Shown here in pieces: positions 5,239 through 6,390 of a stretch of 6,390 nucleotides of DNA (positions are counted from its first letter, which is position 1; every line of letters begins with the position of its first letter). This stretch comes from Dehalococcoidales bacterium (GTDB taxonomy: Bacteria > Chloroflexota > Dehalococcoidia > Dehalococcoidales > JAQTRN01). The stretch lies in contig JAQTRN010000064.1 of NCBI GenBank assembly GCA_028711795.1, forward strand, positions 1 through 6,390, written 5' to 3'. The translations under genes were made by a program, and so were the position numbers. The notes beneath the pieces were generated by a model, which was not told where the DNA came from, made no database searches, and worked only from the letters and a program-made list of their open reading frames with translations.

Positions 5239-6060
5239 TCAGAGATTGGTATCGGGCTCGATCTCGCTATTTGAGTAGACCGACTCATTGTTGAAGAATT
5301 TCAGTAGTCGCAGCGCTCTGCTATTGGCCGGTGACATAACGTCGAGAAAAGCGCTGGACAGCCCGGCTCCGGCCAGCATGGTCAGCAGCGATGCCTCGAT
5401 GAAGGGTCGCAACTGATTTGAGGCCCCACTGGAGATGTTGCCAATCCAGCAGGTGCTTCTGACCGGCGGGTCAAAGGCCTGCGGTAGAGCCCTTATGACC
5501 TCGATAACCCGGGTCAAGTGTCTTTGCCCCACATCGCTGGTGATATGCAGTATTCCAGGGTCGATAAAGATGCGGTCGTTGGTTATGCCGACTTCATTAG
5601 CCGCGCCGATCAGTATGGCCGCGGTTTTGAGCATATCCGGCGTATCGCTTAGCCTGGTGGGATCAGTAACCAGCAGGATAACTTCAGCTTGATACCTGGC
5701 GGCTAAGGGCAGCAGTTGCTGGAGCCCGGCCTCACTGATCGAGATAAAATTGACTATGGGCGGACGGTTACAGACTTTAAGTCCGGCTTCGAGGACATCC
5801 GGGCTATTTGTACTCAGGCAGAGTTGCTTTTTCGCGACCTGCTGGACTACTTTGACGGCAATTTCGATGGCTTTGGCCTGGTCATGGTGTTGCTGGAGGT
5901 TGATCTCGATACTATCAGCGACGGCGGAACACCTCGTGGCTACTTCCCGGAGATTACGTACGGTTGAACTGGCCTCACTCCAACCGTCGGCTTTCAACTG
6001 GTCGAAAATCTGGTTGATGTGCCGGTTTCTGGTGGTGATGTTATCAGCAATGATAAACAT
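5239..6060 (-). CDS. Pterin-binding (AcsE-like) methyltransferase family protein
   Basis: A 273-residue TIM-barrel protein resembling the DHPS/pterin-binding family, closest by eye to AcsE, the methyltetrahydrofolate:corrinoid/iron-sulfur protein methyltransferase of the Wood-Ljungdahl pathway. Matching blocks are the N-terminus MFIIADNIT (AcsE-like MLIIGERIN), ADSIEINL (48-55), LCLSTNSPDVLEAGL (80-94), PIVNFISI (101-108), RIFIDPGIL (163-171) and WIGNISSGA (205-213). Asn104, Asp167 and Asn208 fit the AcsE Asn96, Asp160 and Asn199 positions that hold or activate methyltetrahydrofolate. The Asp75 position appears as Ser83 and the Asp of 'DLN' as Glu52. It probably binds a folate or other pterin; methyl transfer to a corrinoid is inference. 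ATG 6060 is chosen over the upstream ATG at 6159, because AGGGAGG sits 5 bases before it, the family N-terminus begins there, and the extra 33 residues overlap the upstream gene in another frame. No corrinoid protein or carbonyl branch gene is visible here. Confidence 0.82.
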   Translation of the reverse strand: MFIIADNITTRNRHINQIFDQLKADGWSEASSTVRNLREVATRCSAVADSIEINLQQHHDQAKAIEIAVKVVQQVAKKQLCLSTNSPDVLEAGLKVCNRPPIVNFISISEAGLQQLLPLAARYQAEVILLVTDPTRLSDTPDMLKTAAILIGAANEVGITNDRIFIDPGILHITSDVGQRHLTRVIEVIRALPQAFDPPVRSTCWIGNISSGASNQLRPFIEASLLTMLAGAGLSSAFLDVMSPANSRALRLLKFFNNESVYSNSEIEPDTNL

Positions 6061-6065
6061 GAAGA

Positions 6066-6072
6066 CCTCCCT
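6066..6072 (-). promoter_or_regulatory. Ribosome binding site deciding the methyltransferase start
   Basis: On the minus strand AGGGAGG (6072-6066) precedes ATG 6060 by 5 bases. It lies in the 28-base gap after the upstream DUF167 gene and rules in favour of the shorter 273-residue form. Confidence 0.8.
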
Positions 6073-6088
6073 ATGCGGGTGATAAGAG

Positions 6089-6390
6089 TCATATTCCCAT
6101 TTCCTTTTGGGGTAAAGCTTGGGAGAGTTTGGCCATTGTTTCTTCCGGGCCCAGGCCATAGACTGCGATAAGCTTTTGACGGCTGGTGTGCCCGTGGAGG
6201 ATTTCCAGATTGCCCCCGGCTATCCCCAGGGTTTCGGCGAGCAGAGCCAGTAAGGCACGGTTAGCCTGTCCTTTCTGTGGTGGTGCCTTTACCCTGGCAT
6301 AAAGAATACGTTCTTTGAGAGCGGTTATTTCGTCTGTCCTGGCGCCGGGGCGCAGGTGGACTTCTATGGTCGCTTTCTTGTCAGCTATGC
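6089..6390 (-). CDS. DUF167/YggU (UPF0235) family protein, N-terminus cut by window edge
   Basis: Reading the minus strand from the right edge gives 99 whole codons (first at 6388-6386) ending in TGA 6091-6089. The protein shows the DUF167 pattern: ATIEVHLRPGARTDEI, with the conserved Pro-x-Ala-like turn, then ARVKAPPQKGQANRALL, the family hallmark (APP..GxAN), then a Leu-rich helix and ILHGHTSRQKLIAV, matching the G..SR.K signature. E. coli YggU has 96 residues, so probably only a few N-terminal residues are missing. The family is small, cytoplasmic and of unknown function. The gene lies 28 bases upstream of the methyltransferase-like gene on the same strand, so the two are probably one operon. 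The start codon is outside the window. Confidence 0.85.
   Translation of the reverse strand, partial: IADKKATIEVHLRPGARTDEITALKERILYARVKAPPQKGQANRALLALLAETLGIAGGNLEILHGHTSRQKLIAVYGLGPEETMAKLSQALPQKEMGI

Noticed and set aside
4170..5288. 372-codon open frame on the minus strand across the 3' half of the Lon-like gene
   Set aside because: It lies antisense to a well-conserved protease domain, has no recognisable motif and no ribosome binding site that I can see. It is explained by codon bias of the true gene.
6061..6159. Upstream ATG at 6159 extending the methyltransferase by 33 residues
   Set aside because: The extra part overlaps the DUF167 coding frame, has no family similarity, and a strong ribosome binding site plus the AcsE-like N-terminus support ATG 6060.

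Overview
The window looks like ordinary chromosome from a bacterium of moderate GC content, with strong Shine-Dalgarno sites and closely spaced gene clusters. The gene mix is a partial D-2-hydroxyacid dehydrogenase, an RraA-type aldolase, an HpcH/HpaI-type aldolase, MarC, a large Lon-like AAA protease, an AcsE-like pterin-binding methyltransferase and a DUF167 protein. Together these suggest an anaerobic or environmental lineage such as Chloroflexota (Dehalococcoidia). That assignment is inference from gene content only; no rRNA or other phylogenetic marker is present. I see no mobile element, CRISPR array, rRNA or tRNA.

Layout. Positions 1-1863 (+) hold a three-gene co-directional cluster: the C-terminal part of a D-isomer 2-hydroxyacid dehydrogenase, an RraA/HMG-aldolase family protein starting 1 base after the previous stop, and a divergent HpcH/HpaI aldolase-like protein. 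They probably act together in turnover of a hydroxy- or oxo-acid, but the substrate cannot be read from the sequence. Positions 1864-2047 are non-coding and contain several dyads. One, just past the marC stop, has a short T-rich tail and could be its terminator. Positions 2048-2650/2659 (-) encode a MarC-family membrane protein. The 118-base AT-rich spacer between it and the next gene is a divergent regulatory region. It has an extended -10 box for marC and a 33-bp inverted repeat overlapping that box.

Positions 2778-5219 (+) encode an 813-residue Lon-type protein with an AAA_32-like ATPase part, a long charged helical insertion and a C-terminal Ser-Lys protease domain. Converging on it from the minus strand is a two-gene cluster: a DUF167/YggU-family gene (cut by the window edge, 6089-6390), then a pterin-binding methyltransferase-like protein (5239-6060) related to the AcsE family. 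The methyltransferase start is best placed at 6060, not at the upstream ATG at 6159, because of a strong ribosome binding site and family N-terminus.

Nothing here is clearly a new multi-gene system. The points most worth checking are key-residue changes in three enzymes (the HpcH-like aldolase, the Walker B of the Lon-like protein and the pterin site of the methyltransferase), and the inverted repeat in the marC/lon divergent promoter region.
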